Shown here: positions 37,260 through 44,496 of the stretch, piece by piece | Position numbering within the stretch: the stretch's first letter is position 1 | How the letters are laid out: each line of letters opens with the position of its first letter | Origin: an uncultured Collinsella sp. | Lineage (GTDB): Bacteria; Actinomycetota; Coriobacteriia; Coriobacteriales; Coriobacteriaceae | Reading direction: 5' to 3' | Assembly (NCBI GenBank): GCA_902472315.1 | Contig: CABRNM010000003.1 | Location: 1 to 64,000 of the forward strand | Length of the DNA: 64,000 nt | Notes under the pieces: model-generated | The model's input: the letters and a program-made list of their open reading frames with translations, nothing else | Told to the model about the DNA's origin: nothing | Databases searched by the model: none | Position numbers and translations under genes: made by a program

Positions 37260-37811
37260 CTAGAACTTGACGGTCGGTGCCTGGCGGGCTGCTTCGGCGG
37301 CCTCGAAGCCCTGGCGCTCCTTAAACTGGAAGATGCCGGCAAAGATGACAGCCGGGAACGTCTGAATGGCGTTGTTGTAGCTGAGCACGCAATCGTTGTA
37401 GCTCTGGCGTGCATAGCTAATCTTGTTCTCGGTATCCTCGAGCGATGCCTGGAGCTGCGTAAAGTTGGTGTTTGCCTTAAGATCGGGATAGGCCTCGGCC
37501 ACAGCGAAGAGCTGGCGCAGTGCGCCGGTCAGCACGTTGTCGGCTTCCATCTTGGCCTCGGGCGTGGTGGCCTTGACGGCGGTGTTACGCGCGCTGATCA
37601 CGGCGGAGAGCGTCTCCTGCTCGTGCTTGGCGTAGCCCTTGACGGTCTCGACCAGGTTGGGGATCAGGTCGTTACGGCGCTGCAGCTGCGTATCGATGTT
37701 CTGCCAGGCGTTATCGATGCGGTTACGCTTGGTGACCATGTTGTTGTAGATGCCGGCGATGGCGCAGACAATCACAATGACAACAACGATGCCGATGATG
37801 ACGGTAATCAT
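37260..37811 (-). CDS. LemA-family membrane protein
   Basis: A 183-residue protein with one N-terminal membrane helix (about 4-24) and an external or cytoplasmic all-helical domain. RRNDLIPNLVETVKGYAKHE (about 46-65) and the following SARNTAV are the LemA signature, with the closing YNNAIQTFPAVIFAGIF. The function of LemA proteins is poorly defined. In many genomes a TPM-domain or HtpX gene is adjacent; here none is. GGAGA before the ATG supports the start. It diverges from the TetR-type gene. Confidence 0.9.
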   Translation of the reverse strand: MITVIIGIVVVIVIVCAIAGIYNNMVTKRNRIDNAWQNIDTQLQRRNDLIPNLVETVKGYAKHEQETLSAVISARNTAVKATTPEAKMEADNVLTGALRQLFAVAEAYPDLKANTNFTQLQASLEDTENKISYARQSYNDCVLSYNNAIQTFPAVIFAGIFQFKERQGFEAAEAARQAPTVKF

Positions 37812-38010
37812 GATGTCTCCGTTTCGAATGGCCGCGGCGGCATGCGCCAGCTGCCGTTGGTATAACGCTACTAGTATACCCGCAACGTTTTACCGTGCCG
37901 AACTTTCCGGTAAGCGTTGTGTTTTCGGCGGGGTTGGCACCGGGGCAAAGCGCGCGAGGTACAGGTGTAAGATATGCGACAGATTGACGAGTGTTGTCTT
38001 TGCCCTGAGG

Positions 38011-38607
38011 ATGGCGATACCAGTGGACCTTCGCATCAAGAAAACCTACCGCGCCCTGTTCGATGCCTTTACCGAGCTTCTCGAGGAGCATCGTTTTGAG
38101 GATTTGACGGTTGCTATGCTTTGCGACCGGGCCATGATTCGCCGCACGACGTTCTATAAGCACTTTCGCGATAAAAACGATTACTTCGCCTTTTATATCG
38201 ATGAGCTCATGTCGGGCTTGCCGCAAAAACAGCCCGATGAGGCCGGCGTGGTATCTGCCGAGGACGTGCGCGCGCTTCGGCACGCGATTTTGGACGATGC
38301 CATGGATTTGATTCTGGCGCACGAGCGGCTCATGGATAACATTTTGGCAAGCAGCATGTCGGGCATGTTGACCAACGTTATTTGCGACCGCATTGCCCGC
38401 TCCATCCGCGAGCGTGTGATGAACGTGCTTGCCGAGGATGCCCTGGCCCCCGTGTCACTTGAGACGACGTCTGAGTTTGTCGCCGGCGGTATTATTCGAC
38501 TTTTCACGATATGGTGGGAATCGGGCCACGATCTTGAGCGTCGACCCGAGATAGCCGACGTGGTCGATGCACTGTTTGAGCGGACCATGACACCGGTGAA
38601 TCACTAA
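38011..38607 (+). CDS. TetR-family transcriptional regulator
   Basis: A 198-residue DNA-binding protein. The N-terminal helix-turn-helix is recognisable in RIKKTYRALFDAFTELLEE, LTVAMLCDRAMIRRTTFYKH and FRDKNDYFAFYIDEL (residues 8-70). The C-terminal ligand domain resembles DhaS-like and TetR_C members. GAGG directly abuts the ATG at 38011, and a GTG at 38023 with better spacing may be the true start. Targets are unknown; the divergent lemA gene is a candidate. Followed at once by the oppositely oriented tRNA-Ser. Confidence 0.8.
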   Translation: MAIPVDLRIKKTYRALFDAFTELLEEHRFEDLTVAMLCDRAMIRRTTFYKHFRDKNDYFAFYIDELMSGLPQKQPDEAGVVSAEDVRALRHAILDDAMDLILAHERLMDNILASSMSGMLTNVICDRIARSIRERVMNVLAEDALAPVSLETTSEFVAGGIIRLFTIWWESGHDLERRPEIADVVDALFERTMTPVNH

Positions 38608-38609
38608 AG

Positions 38610-38699
38610 TGGCGGAGAGAGGGGGATTCGAACCCCCGGAACGCTCTCGCGCTCAACGGTTTTCAAGACCGCCGCATTCAACCGCTCTGCCATCTCTCC
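38610..38699 (-). tRNA. tRNA-Ser (anticodon UGA)
   Basis: The minus strand folds into a class II tRNA of 90 bases: acceptor GGAGAGA/TCTCTCC, D arm, anticodon loop CTTGAAA (TGA), a long variable arm, T arm GGGGGTTCGAATCCCCC and an encoded CCA end. It lies between two plus-strand genes, three bases after the TetR stop. Confidence 0.97.
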
Positions 38700-38750
38700 G
38701 TGAATCGTAATGATAGCATCGTTTTGAATTTGCAACAGGGAAGGCGAACG

Positions 38751-40532
38751 ATGACGATCACCGAAATCGACGAGAAGTTCATGCGCGAGGCGCTGGCGGA
38801 GGCGCGAGTCGCCGCGGCGGTGGGCGAGGTGCCCATCGGAGCCGTAGTGGTGCGCGACGGTGAGGTCGTCGCGAGGGCGCACAATCGGCGCGAACTCGAC
38901 CAGGACCCTTCGGCGCATGCCGAGTTCGCGGCCCTGTGCGCTGCCGCTCGGTCGCTCGGTCGCTGGCGCCTTTCCGATTGCACGGTCTACGTGACGCTCG
39001 AACCCTGCTGCATGTGCGCGGGTCTTATGGTTAACGCGCGCGTGGGGCGCTGCGTGTATGGCGCGAGCGACGCCAAGGCGGGCGCGTTGGGATCCCTATA
39101 CGATTTGAATGCCGATTCGCGCCTGAATCATCGGTTTAACGTGACGGCTGGGGTCCTGGCGGATGAATGCCGCGAGCTGCTGAGTAGCTATTTTGGCGGT
39201 CTGCGCGGAGCGGGTGGCAGCGGCTGTGGCTGCGGTCCGAACCTTGAGGCGCATGCCGCCCACGCCGCGGCGCTTGCAGGTGCCGGTGAGGATGCTGGCA
39301 TGGCGGTTGACTTTGGCCCTGCGTGCCGCCGGCCCCGCCGTGTGCTGCTGGCGATCGACTCCTTTAAGGGCAGCGTGTCGAGTGCACGGGCGGAGGCGGC
39401 GGTTGCCGAGGGCATGCGCCGTGTGTGGCCCGATGCCGAGGTGCGCGCGTTGCCGCTGGCGGATGGCGGCGAGGGAACGCTCGATACCGTTGCCGCCTGC
39501 GGTGGCGAGCTTGTGGCCTGCGAGGTTGCAGGCCCCTTTGGCGAGCGTGTGCCTGCCCGGATGTTAGTGGACGGCGAGCACGAGTCGGTTGTTATTGAGA
39601 TGGCCGAAGCAGCAGGCATCGGGTACTCACCTTGCACGGAATCGGCGGCGCTGGCTGCTACAACCTATGGCGTGGGCGAGCTGATGCTCCGTGCAGCTCG
39701 TGTCGGGGTAAAGACTATCTATATTGGCTTGGGCGGCAGTGCCACCAACGACGGTGGCGCCGGCATGCTGCAGGCGCTGGGCGCGCGTGTGGTCGATGAT
39801 CAGGGCTGCGATGTCGCCCCCGGTCTTGCGGGCCTTGAACACGTGGCGAGCGTTGATTTGGAGCCGGCGCTGCAGGCTTTGGATGGCGCTCGCATCGTTG
39901 TGCTTTCCGATGTCGAGAATCCGCTCGTGGGGCGTCGAGGCGCACTGGCGGTGTTTGGCGGGCAGAAGGGCCTGCCGGCGGATGATGTCGAGGCGCTGCG
40001 CAGATACGACGGCTGGATGGTCGGCTACGGTCGCCTGCTCGATGCGGCAATTTTCGAGGCGCGAGCCCAGGGGTTGTTGCGCACACCCGAGGGCGCACGG
40101 ACATTTGGCTCGGTGCTCGGCGTGCCCGGCGCGGGCGCTGCCGGTGGCTTGGGCGCCGCGTTGCTGGCGCTCGGTGCGGAGCTGCGCTCGCGTGTAGAGA
40201 CGGTGCTCGATCTCGTGGGGTTTGACGAGCGCGTGCGCGATGTCGACCTGGTCATAACAGGCGAGGGCAATATGGACGAGCAGTCCGCCGCCGGTAAGGC
40301 GCCGGTGGGTGTGGCTCGCCGCGCCAGGCGATATGGCAAGCCGGTGGTCGCCGTCGTGGGCGGTCGCGCCGTCAACCTGGACGCGGTATATGGGCAGGGT
40401 ATTGACTTGGTTTTGCCGATCTGCCGCAAGCCCATGCCCCTCGACCAGGCGCTCAATCCTCAGGAAGCCACAACCAACCTCATCTTCGCCGGTGAATCAG
40501 CCGCCCAAGCCTACGACCTCGCTCGCCTCTAA
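38751..40532 (+). CDS. Fusion of tRNA adenosine deaminase (TadA) and glycerate kinase
   Basis: A 593-residue single reading frame joining two enzymes. Residues 1-150 are TadA: the zinc ligands and catalytic Glu are in HAEF (about 57-60) and PCCMC (about 87-91), with GEVPIGAVVV and NARVGRCVYGA. TadA makes inosine at position 34 of tRNA-Arg. A Gly/Ala-rich linker (about 150-195) leads to a full glycerate kinase of the GarK type: VLLAIDSFKGSVSSARAEAA, LPLADGGEGT, GLGGSATNDGGAGML and ITGEGNMDEQSAAGK. No stop or frame change lies between the domains. GGGAAGG precedes the ATG. The pairing has no obvious metabolic logic. Confidence 0.88.
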   Translation: MTITEIDEKFMREALAEARVAAAVGEVPIGAVVVRDGEVVARAHNRRELDQDPSAHAEFAALCAAARSLGRWRLSDCTVYVTLEPCCMCAGLMVNARVGRCVYGASDAKAGALGSLYDLNADSRLNHRFNVTAGVLADECRELLSSYFGGLRGAGGSGCGCGPNLEAHAAHAAALAGAGEDAGMAVDFGPACRRPRRVLLAIDSFKGSVSSARAEAAVAEGMRRVWPDAEVRALPLADGGEGTLDTVAACGGELVACEVAGPFGERVPARMLVDGEHESVVIEMAEAAGIGYSPCTESAALAATTYGVGELMLRAARVGVKTIYIGLGGSATNDGGAGMLQALGARVVDDQGCDVAPGLAGLEHVASVDLEPALQALDGARIVVLSDVENPLVGRRGALAVFGGQKGLPADDVEALRRYDGWMVGYGRLLDAAIFEARAQGLLRTPEGARTFGSVLGVPGAGAAGGLGAALLALGAELRSRVETVLDLVGFDERVRDVDLVITGEGNMDEQSAAGKAPVGVARRARRYGKPVVAVVGGRAVNLDAVYGQGIDLVLPICRKPMPLDQALNPQEATTNLIFAGESAAQAYDLARL

Positions 40533-40548
40533 AACCCATCCCCTCGAT

Positions 40549-40617
40549 AAGTTGCGGTGAAATACGGAGTGTTTTTGCCTTTAAGGTGCCAATTCAGTCC
40601 GTATTCCACCGCAACTT
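40549..40617. repeat. AGTTGCGGTGAAATA palindrome, copy 1
   Basis: Arms 40549-40568 and 40598-40617 (AAGTTGCGGTGAAATACGGA with its complement) carry one A-C mismatch. A second copy at 60802-60868 keeps the outer 15 bases and the mismatch but has GTTCCT/AGGAAC where this has CGGA/TCCG. Loop contains TTGCCTTTA. Starts 17 bp after the upstream stop codon. Confidence 0.8.
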
Positions 40618-40680
40618 CGAGAATGTCCATTCGAGGTTGGCTGCCTTGTGCCTTGGGTCGGACCGCCTGCCACGAAACGT

Positions 40681-40817
40681 GGCCATCTACTACGTTAAAC
40701 CGGCCACTCTCGACCATCCCGGAATTTACAAAAACAAAACCGCAGGTAGAAAGCTTGCCGATTTTCGAAAAAGTCGGCTATGGTCGACCCCTGTGGCCTA
40801 AACGTAGTAGATGGGCC
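40681..40817. repeat. Large nested palindrome, possible structured RNA
   Basis: Three stems nest in register: GGCCATCTACTACGTT (40681-40696) with AACGTAGTAGATGGGCC (40801-40817), GGCCAC (40702-40707) with GTGGCC (40793-40798), TCGACCAT (40710-40717) with ATGGTCGA (40780-40787), plus an inner GCCGATTTT/AAAAAGTCGGC hairpin (40757-40778). Loop bases CCGCAGGTAGAAAG (40740-40753) could pair with CTTTCTGCGG just outside (40818-40827), a pseudoknot. No promoter or gene assigned. Confidence 0.55.
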
Positions 40818-40846
40818 CTTTCTGCGGTGCGGCACCAAGCCGGTCA

Positions 40847-40929
40847 TTTTGGGATGGGACTATTTTGACTACTCATTGGCTGCTCTGGCAATCGGGCTGC
40901 AAAAGTAGTCAAAAAAGCTCCGTCCCAAA
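40847..40929. repeat. Palindrome with TTTGACTACT arms
   Basis: TTTTGGGATGGGACTATTTT and TTTGACTACT (40847-40873) pair with 40904-40929 (AGTAGTCAAAAAAGCTCC, GTCCCAAA) with a few mismatches; the loop has GGCTGC repeated directly. It lies just before the SRP RNA promoter. Confidence 0.65.
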
Positions 40930-40938
40930 TTAGCTACC

Positions 40939-40967
40939 TTGCTCTGGCGGGCGGGAGCAGGTAAGAT
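40939..40967 (+). promoter_or_regulatory. Promoter of the SRP RNA gene
   Basis: TTGCTC (40939-40944) and TAAGAT (40962-40967) are separated by 17 bp, and the predicted RNA begins about seven bases after the -10 box. Confidence 0.7.
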
Positions 40968-40973
40968 ATACCG

Positions 40974-41093
40974 AGCGCCTAGCGCGTTCGATGGGTTCGG
41001 ATGACGACATGTTCCGAATCTGGTCAGGTCCGGAAGGAAGCAGCCATAAGGAGCCTCTGTCGGGCATCCGAATCCATCGAGCGCACGGGCGCT
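40974..41093 (+). ncRNA. ffs: Signal recognition particle RNA (4.5S type)
   Basis: The universally conserved SRP domain is present: GGTCAGGTCCGGAAGGAAGC at 41023-41042, followed by GCC and the returning GCCTCTGTCGGG. The flanks pair over a long helix, with AGCGCC, GCGTTCGATGG and TTCGGATG on the left matching CATCCGAA, CCATCGAGCGC and GGGCGCT on the right. About 120 bases, consistent with a small bacterial SRP RNA without an Alu domain. It works with Ffh in co-translational membrane targeting. Ends are judged from the helix and may be off by a few bases. Confidence 0.92.
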
Positions 41094-41111
41094 ATTTTGG
41101 TGCCGCGACAT

Positions 41112-41206
41112 GGCCCGGCCGGCGGCGAGGTGTTTGGTGTCTCGCTGGTCCTCGGCTTCGCCTGCGGGATCGCTCGACTACCAAACACCTCGCCGCCGGC
41201 CGGGCC
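41112..41206 (-). repeat. Palindromic element with GCA/GA internal loop, copy E
   Basis: Perfect 27-bp arms (41112-41138 and 41180-41206, GGCCCGGCCGGCGGCGAGG...) enclose 41 bases reading on the minus strand ATCCC-GCA-GGC-GAA-GCC-GA-GGACC. The internal loop has the GCA/GA form of copy D and resembles the GCA/CA loop of copy A. It lies 18 bp past the SRP RNA, where a terminator would be expected. Confidence 0.65.
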
Positions 41207-41348
41207 CCGTCGTCCAAAAATCACCCGTAAAGGCGCGTTTATCTAATTTAATCTATCCCTTAAGGAATGCTGCTCGTTGGCGTTGTCTGGGCATTGATGG
41301 CTACGTGGTTCAAGAGGCGGCGGTGCTGTTGCTTGAATTTTTGCAGTT

Positions 41349-41392
41349 AAAGAGGCTCGTTTCCCTAGGTTGGGGAAACGGGCCTCTTTTTG
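41349..41392. terminator. Bidirectional terminator
   Basis: AAAGAGGCTCGTTTCCC pairs with GGGAAACGGGCCTCTTT, with A-run and T-run ends; it closes the minus-strand surface protein gene at 41435. Confidence 0.85.
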
Positions 41393-41434
41393 TCTCTGGG
41401 CTTGTGGATTGGTGAAGGCAGAATGCTCTGTCGG

Positions 41435-42427
41435 CTATTTTGAGTTCTTGATGCGGCGTGTGGCTGTGGCGGTTATTCCGAGTCCCATGGCGGCGATTCC
41501 TGCGAGTGCTATTGCGCTCGGCGCTGCATCGCCCGTGTTCGCGAGCTTGCCGGCGGTCGTATCTGCTTGCTTGCCGCTGCTCGAGTTCGCTTGCTTGGTG
41601 GAGCTTGGCGAGGTGTCTTTACCGGTCGCGGACGAGCCGGCGGGCGGTGTCGTCTCGGCGGGTTGCACTGAGCCGGAGGGAGGCACTGTCTCGGTCGGTT
41701 TTGCTATCTCGGGCGAGGCGGCCTTGTCTGCCGCGGCCTTTGCCTCTTCGTATGCCTTGCAGGCGTCGTCATAGGCCGCTTGCGCCTTTTCCAAATCGCC
41801 GAGGAGCGCATCTCGCTTGGCTGTCTCTTCGTCGATATCGGTTTGACATTTTTCCGCATTGGCTTCGAACTTCGCGACGACACTTTCCTGGCTTTCGAGC
41901 CGGCGTTGGCAGTGGTGAAGATCATCTTCACAAGATTTTTCTCGCCTTTCTGCCGACATGATCTCACTTCGCAACTGCTTAATAGTTTCGTTAGAAGCTC
42001 CGTCGTCGATTGCCTTATTTAATTCTGCCTGAAGGCCGCTTGTCCGGTTGTGGGCCTCATCGTATTTGGCTTGGGCTGCATCGACGTTCGCTTGTAGGTA
42101 AAGAAGAGGTCCCCTTGAGTCGTCGGCTTCCTTCAGCATCCTGTCGCGGAGCGATTGCAAATCGGTAATCACATGCTCGATAGTCTCTAATATCTCAGGA
42201 CCTGCGGCGTCTTTTGCGGCCTCGAGGTTTTTGAGCGCTTCCTGCATGGCTGCATACGCTTTTTCTTTTGCGGCGGCCGCGTCTTCCGTCTGCAAGGCAA
42301 CTGCACCGGTGGGGGAACTGGTTTCTGCCGCGATCGCCGTTACGGGGGCGATTCCCGCGACAAGTGCCGCGGAAAGGGCGATGCCCACGGTTGCTCGTCT
42401 TGCTCTTCTTGCGAGAATGTCGTTCAT
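41435..42427 (-). CDS. LANTG-anchored coiled-coil surface protein
   Basis: A 330-residue secreted protein. A signal peptide spans about residues 1-34 (ALSAALVAGIAPVTAIAA), then a long Glu/Lys/Ala-rich coiled coil (about 50-235), a Pro/Thr/Ser-rich wall-spanning linker (about 238-295), the sortase motif LANTG at about 297-301, a hydrophobic helix and the tail RRIKNSK. It should be covalently fixed to peptidoglycan by sortase and extend outward as a rod. Ligand unknown. The LANTG motif is the same as in the large protein at 47837, suggesting one sortase for both. Start follows GAGGCG. Confidence 0.85.
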   Translation of the reverse strand: MNDILARRARRATVGIALSAALVAGIAPVTAIAAETSSPTGAVALQTEDAAAAKEKAYAAMQEALKNLEAAKDAAGPEILETIEHVITDLQSLRDRMLKEADDSRGPLLYLQANVDAAQAKYDEAHNRTSGLQAELNKAIDDGASNETIKQLRSEIMSAERREKSCEDDLHHCQRRLESQESVVAKFEANAEKCQTDIDEETAKRDALLGDLEKAQAAYDDACKAYEEAKAAADKAASPEIAKPTETVPPSGSVQPAETTPPAGSSATGKDTSPSSTKQANSSSGKQADTTAGKLANTGDAAPSAIALAGIAAMGLGITATATRRIKNSK

Positions 42428-42642
42428 CTCGGCGCCTCATTTCAAGGGTCGGCGACTAACTTGGTAGCACTAATGTAAGTATATCAGGCGGTCGACCCGA
42501 CACTGGCTGGGTGTGCGCGTGCCTTTCCGCTTCTTTGGAAACCGAATCCCATTAGAAATGACGAGTTGTTTACGCTTCTTTTGGGCTCACCGTACTATCA
42601 TGATTCGAATTGAATGCGGATGATGATAGGGAGCGCCTTTTT

Positions 42643-44496
42643 ATGATTGAGCTGCTTAGGCGTTTTGGTGGTAAGTTTCGCCGGTATATGGTGATCGGCC
42701 CTGCGTGTAAGCTGATCGAAGTGATCTTTGACCTGCTGACGCCGCTGGTGATTGCCCAGATGATCGACAAGGGCATTGGCTCGCACGATGTCAACGCCGT
42801 CGTCCACTACGGTATGCTGCTTGGCGCCATGGCCGTGATCGGCATCTCGTTTACGCTCGTCTGCCAAAAGATGGCGGCGCTCACCTCGCAGGGCATGGGC
42901 ACCGATATCCGCGGCGCGCTCTACGAGCACATCAACAAACTGAGCTATGCCGAACTCGACCGCTTTGGCACGCCGTCGCTTATCACCCGCATCACCAACG
43001 ACGTCAACCAGGTGCAGCTCGCTGTGGCGCTGGGCGTACGCATGCTCATCCGCTGGCCCTTCTTGGCGGTGGGCTCTATGTGCGCGGCCCTTGCCATCGA
43101 CCTTAAGCTCGGCATGATCTTTTTGATTTGCACGCCCGCCATTGGCCTGGTGTTTTGGTTTGTCATGGCGCGCTGCATTCCGTACTACAAGCAGCTGCAG
43201 GCAAAGCTCGACCGCATCGCGCTCATTTGCCGCGAGGGGCTTTCGGGCGCCCGCGTGGTTCGCGCCTTTGTACGCGAAGATCACGAGCGCGAGCGCTTTG
43301 CCCAAGCCGCCGATGACCAGGCCAATACCGCCATCGCGGTGGGCAAGCTCTCGTCAATCCTTAATCCCGTCACGTTTTTGGTGATGAACCTGGGCGTGTG
43401 CGCCATCCTGTGGGTGGGCGGCATCCAGGTCAACGTGGGCGAGCTTACGCAGGGCCAGGTCATGGCGTTTGTGAACTACATGACGCAGACCCTGACCTCC
43501 ATCGTGTACGTCGCCAACCTGGTCGTGGTCTTTACCAAGGCGAGCGCGAGTGCTTCGCGTATCAACGAGGTGCTCAACTGCGAGCCGAGCATCACCGACG
43601 AGGGCAATCAGTCGGTCGCGCTGCCCAAGCCGGGCAATGTCGCTCCCGTTCCTGCGCTGGGCTTGAGCCATGCGAGCTTCTCGTTTGGCGCCGGCGCTGC
43701 CAACGCCGTCAACGATGTGACCCTGGAGCTGCCGCTGGGCAAGACGCTCGGCATTATCGGCGGCACGGGCAGCGGTAAGTCGACGCTCGTCTCGCTCATC
43801 CCGCGCCTGTACGATGCGAGTACCGGCAGCGTGAGCGTGATGGGCGCCGACGTGCGCACCTGGCCGCTCGACCAGCTGCGCCGTGTGGTCGCGACCGTTC
43901 CACAGCGCGCGTCGCTGGTGAGCGGCACCATCCGCAGCAACCTGACCTGGCGCGACGAGGCTGCGACCGACGAGGAGCTCTGGGTGGCGCTCGACATGGC
44001 GCAGGCGAGCGAGTTCGTGCGCAACAAGCCGCAGGGGCTCGATGCCCCGGTCGAGGCGGGCGGTAATAACTTCAGCGGTGGCCAACGCCAGCGCCTGACC
44101 ATCGCGCGCGCCCTGGTGGGGTCGCCTCAGATATTGATCGTGGACGATTCTGCCTCGGCGCTCGACTTTAAGACCGACGCGGCGCTTCGCCATGCCATCC
44201 GCGAGCGCAGTGTGCGCGGTGCCGCCGAGGGCGGGCTGCCGCTGACTACGGTGATCGTAAGCCAGCGCGTTTCGACCGTGCGCGACGCCGATATGATCTG
44301 CGTACTCGACCACGGCTCGGTCGCGGGCCTGGGCGCGCACGATGAGCTCTACACGACCTGCCAGCTCTACCGCGAGATTTGCCAGTCGCAGCTTCGCCGC
44401 GAGGAGCTCGAGGGTCAGCAGGGGAGTACGGCGCCCGCGCCCGCCCCAGGCGCCCCGACCGTCCCCACATCCGTCTGCGCAAAGGAGGGCTGCTAA
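42643..44496 (+). CDS. ABC exporter half-subunit, degenerate ATP site
   Basis: A 617-residue half-transporter: six membrane helices, then the ATPase with Walker A GGTGSGKST (about 370-378), signature FSGGQRQR and Walker B ILIVDDSASALD, where Asp replaces the catalytic Glu. As in the pair at 30010, this marks the non-catalytic partner of a heterodimer. A Pro/Ala-rich tail of about 30 residues follows the ATPase. GGGAG upstream supports ATG 42643. The stop is immediately followed by the partner ATG (TAAATG). Confidence 0.9.
   Translation: MIELLRRFGGKFRRYMVIGPACKLIEVIFDLLTPLVIAQMIDKGIGSHDVNAVVHYGMLLGAMAVIGISFTLVCQKMAALTSQGMGTDIRGALYEHINKLSYAELDRFGTPSLITRITNDVNQVQLAVALGVRMLIRWPFLAVGSMCAALAIDLKLGMIFLICTPAIGLVFWFVMARCIPYYKQLQAKLDRIALICREGLSGARVVRAFVREDHERERFAQAADDQANTAIAVGKLSSILNPVTFLVMNLGVCAILWVGGIQVNVGELTQGQVMAFVNYMTQTLTSIVYVANLVVVFTKASASASRINEVLNCEPSITDEGNQSVALPKPGNVAPVPALGLSHASFSFGAGAANAVNDVTLELPLGKTLGIIGGTGSGKSTLVSLIPRLYDASTGSVSVMGADVRTWPLDQLRRVVATVPQRASLVSGTIRSNLTWRDEAATDEELWVALDMAQASEFVRNKPQGLDAPVEAGGNNFSGGQRQRLTIARALVGSPQILIVDDSASALDFKTDAALRHAIRERSVRGAAEGGLPLTTVIVSQRVSTVRDADMICVLDHGSVAGLGAHDELYTTCQLYREICQSQLRREELEGQQGSTAPAPAPGAPTVPTSVCAKEGC

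Noticed and set aside
36862..37263. A 133-residue frame in the ilvE-lemA gap
   Set aside because: It starts inside palindrome D, crosses the inverted-repeat segment and the lemA terminator, and has no domain or ribosome site.
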